DNA of 64,000 nucleotides from Symbiodinium natans (Eukaryota > Sar > Dinophyceae > Suessiales > Symbiodiniaceae), in NCBI GenBank assembly GCA_905221605.1, contig CAJNDS010002236.1:248001-312000 (forward strand). The letters run 5' to 3'. Both the position numbers and the translations under genes were made by a program. Positions 62,850 to 64,000 of the stretch are shown piece after piece (position 1 is the stretch's first letter; the number at the start of each line of letters is the position of its first letter). Under the pieces are notes generated by a model. That model did no database searches and was not told where the DNA came from. It saw only the letters and a list, made by a program, of their open reading frames with translations.

Positions 62850-62940
62850 TAGGGTTTAGGGTTTAGGGTTTAGGGTTCAGGGTTTAGGGTTTAGGGTTTA
62901 GGATTTAGGGTTTAGGGTTTAGGGTTTTGGGTTCCGGGTT
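62850..62940. repeat. TTTAGGG tract
   Basis: About 11 units with CAGGGTT and TTTAGGA variants. Confidence 0.9.
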
Positions 62941-62949
62941 TGAGTCTAG

Positions 62950-63900
62950 GGTTCTGCTTGTCATATCACAAAGCAGTATACAAAAGTCGATCACCAAAGA
63001 GCGGAGAAAAAGAGCAACTCATTGAAACCAAGAATAACAATATCTCTTCTTACCTCCATCGACCACGGCGTCATTACCCTAAACCCAACAGCTCATAAGC
63101 GGTGATCTCTTGAGCTGCGCGAGATATGGCTTTGGATTTGCAAGCTCGTTGAGAGGATTGCTAGAAAGGGATGGGCGATTGGTCTGGACTGCATGTAGGT
63201 CTGGACTTAAGCAGATGCGCTACACAGCATGGCCAATAGGTCTGCCCCTACCGAGAACATCCCGAACATGGGCGCTGGGGTGATTCAAGCACTACTCAAC
63301 GAGATGCGGATACTGCATCGTGCCACCAAAAGAAGCTACAGCAGGGACATTGCATCTGCCAAGGCTAGTGCCGAAAGATCAGGGCAAGGTGATGCAAGGT
63401 GGTGCAACTACGTAAGCCGATGAACCAGAGGCGCACACGTCATGGTCCGCTTCGGTTCCACTTTTTCTGCAACGCTTTGATCCCACCAGCACAGTGGGGT
63501 TCTACAGCTGTTGCTGCTTGGTGCGAGCTTGTTCCCCTGGCACACGAGTTTCAGGTTTGGAAATTCTACCGGAGTTTATCTAAAGTGCTGAGCCCTATCT
63601 CGGTACCCTGAACAAGAAATAGTCGATTTATAACAGAGACCCCAAACAACATCTACCCCCCCCATGTAAAACCATGGTAGGGCCAAAGCTAGACATGCCC
63701 TACAGGGCACCACACGTGTCACTGCATCAGGTAGAGCCGGTCCTGCACAAGATACCGTGGCACGAGCCGGTGACCCATCCCCAAAGACCGAAGCGTTTCA
63801 AGGCTGGGTGCTTCCGTTCAGGCTTCTCGGGCTTATGGGGCTCTCTATGGTAGGGCTTTCATGCCTTTTGCGTTCCCGGCCTAAACACTAACACCCTCAG
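62950..63900. other. No supported gene
   Basis: Plain sequence without telomere-like tracts apart from a single CCCTAAACCC. Two short open frames on the plus strand (from 63229 and 63399) show no family resemblance. Confidence 0.45.
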
Positions 63901-63902
63901 CC

Positions 63903-64000
63903 CTACATCGAGTCCAGCGTTCGATGAAGCTCCTGGATCAGGTAGCAAGCCACCGAGTTGGCGACGGCGGTGCCAGAGACCTGCAGATGGTTGGGTTGCT
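63903..64000 (-). CDS. Last exon of an unknown gene (5' part outside window)
   Basis: The minus strand reads QPNHLQVSGTAVANSVACYL then IQELHRTLDSM and a TAG at 63903-63905, open to the right edge. Codon use matches the other minus-strand exons. Product not recognised. Confidence 0.45.
   Translation of the reverse strand, partial: QPNHLQVSGTAVANSVACYLIQELHRTLDSM

Overview
The window looks like nuclear DNA of a dinoflagellate, most probably a symbiodiniacean or other Suessiales; no species can be named. The evidence is (1) dozens of Arabidopsis-type TTTAGGG/CCCTAAA tracts scattered internally; (2) a head-to-tail array of eight nearly identical intronless genes; (3) short exons whose best boundaries use GC or GA as well as GT donors and AG|G acceptors; and (4) almost all recognisable coding sequence lying on one strand. 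No bacterial, viral, plasmid or CRISPR content is recognised.

Layout. 1-5.9 kb: a long intronless plus-strand gene for a protein with several CCCH zinc fingers and an S1/OB-like region; its frame breaks inside the sixth finger. About 6-6.6 kb: strand switch, after which everything persuasive is on the minus strand. 6.6-14 kb: satellite-rich, with degenerate telomere-like tracts, a 69-bp minisatellite, a 50-bp minisatellite in several blocks (the last with 22 units in perfect register and a higher-order pattern), a GGACG pentamer array and nine copies of a G-run-containing repeat. 14.8-33 kb: short coding-like islands, nearly all on the minus strand, often pressed directly against telomere-like arrays, plus one intact threonine-rich secreted-protein gene and a two-exon MATH-BTB gene. 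33.25-43.71 kb: eight tandem genes for a secreted protein with a fungal-type cellulose-binding domain (CBM1) followed by a CHRD-like domain. 44-57 kb: membrane-protein exons on the minus strand, interrupted by telomere-like tracts, a 49-bp palindromic satellite that inverts, and an AT-rich hairpin-bearing segment. 57-63 kb: a multi-exon gene for a helical-repeat protein resembling organellar RNA-binding families, with many junctions that keep phase. Right edge: the last exon of another minus-strand gene.

How it fits together. The tandem CBM1-CHRD genes would give a large dose of a secreted cellulose-binding protein, plausible for a cellulose-walled (thecate) cell. The other genes are conventional intron-rich ones whose introns are largely filled with telomere-like repeats. 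Exon calls for short islands rest on reading frame, codon use, splice-site shape and phase only; transcripts are needed to group them into genes, and several GC-rich islands are open on both strands.
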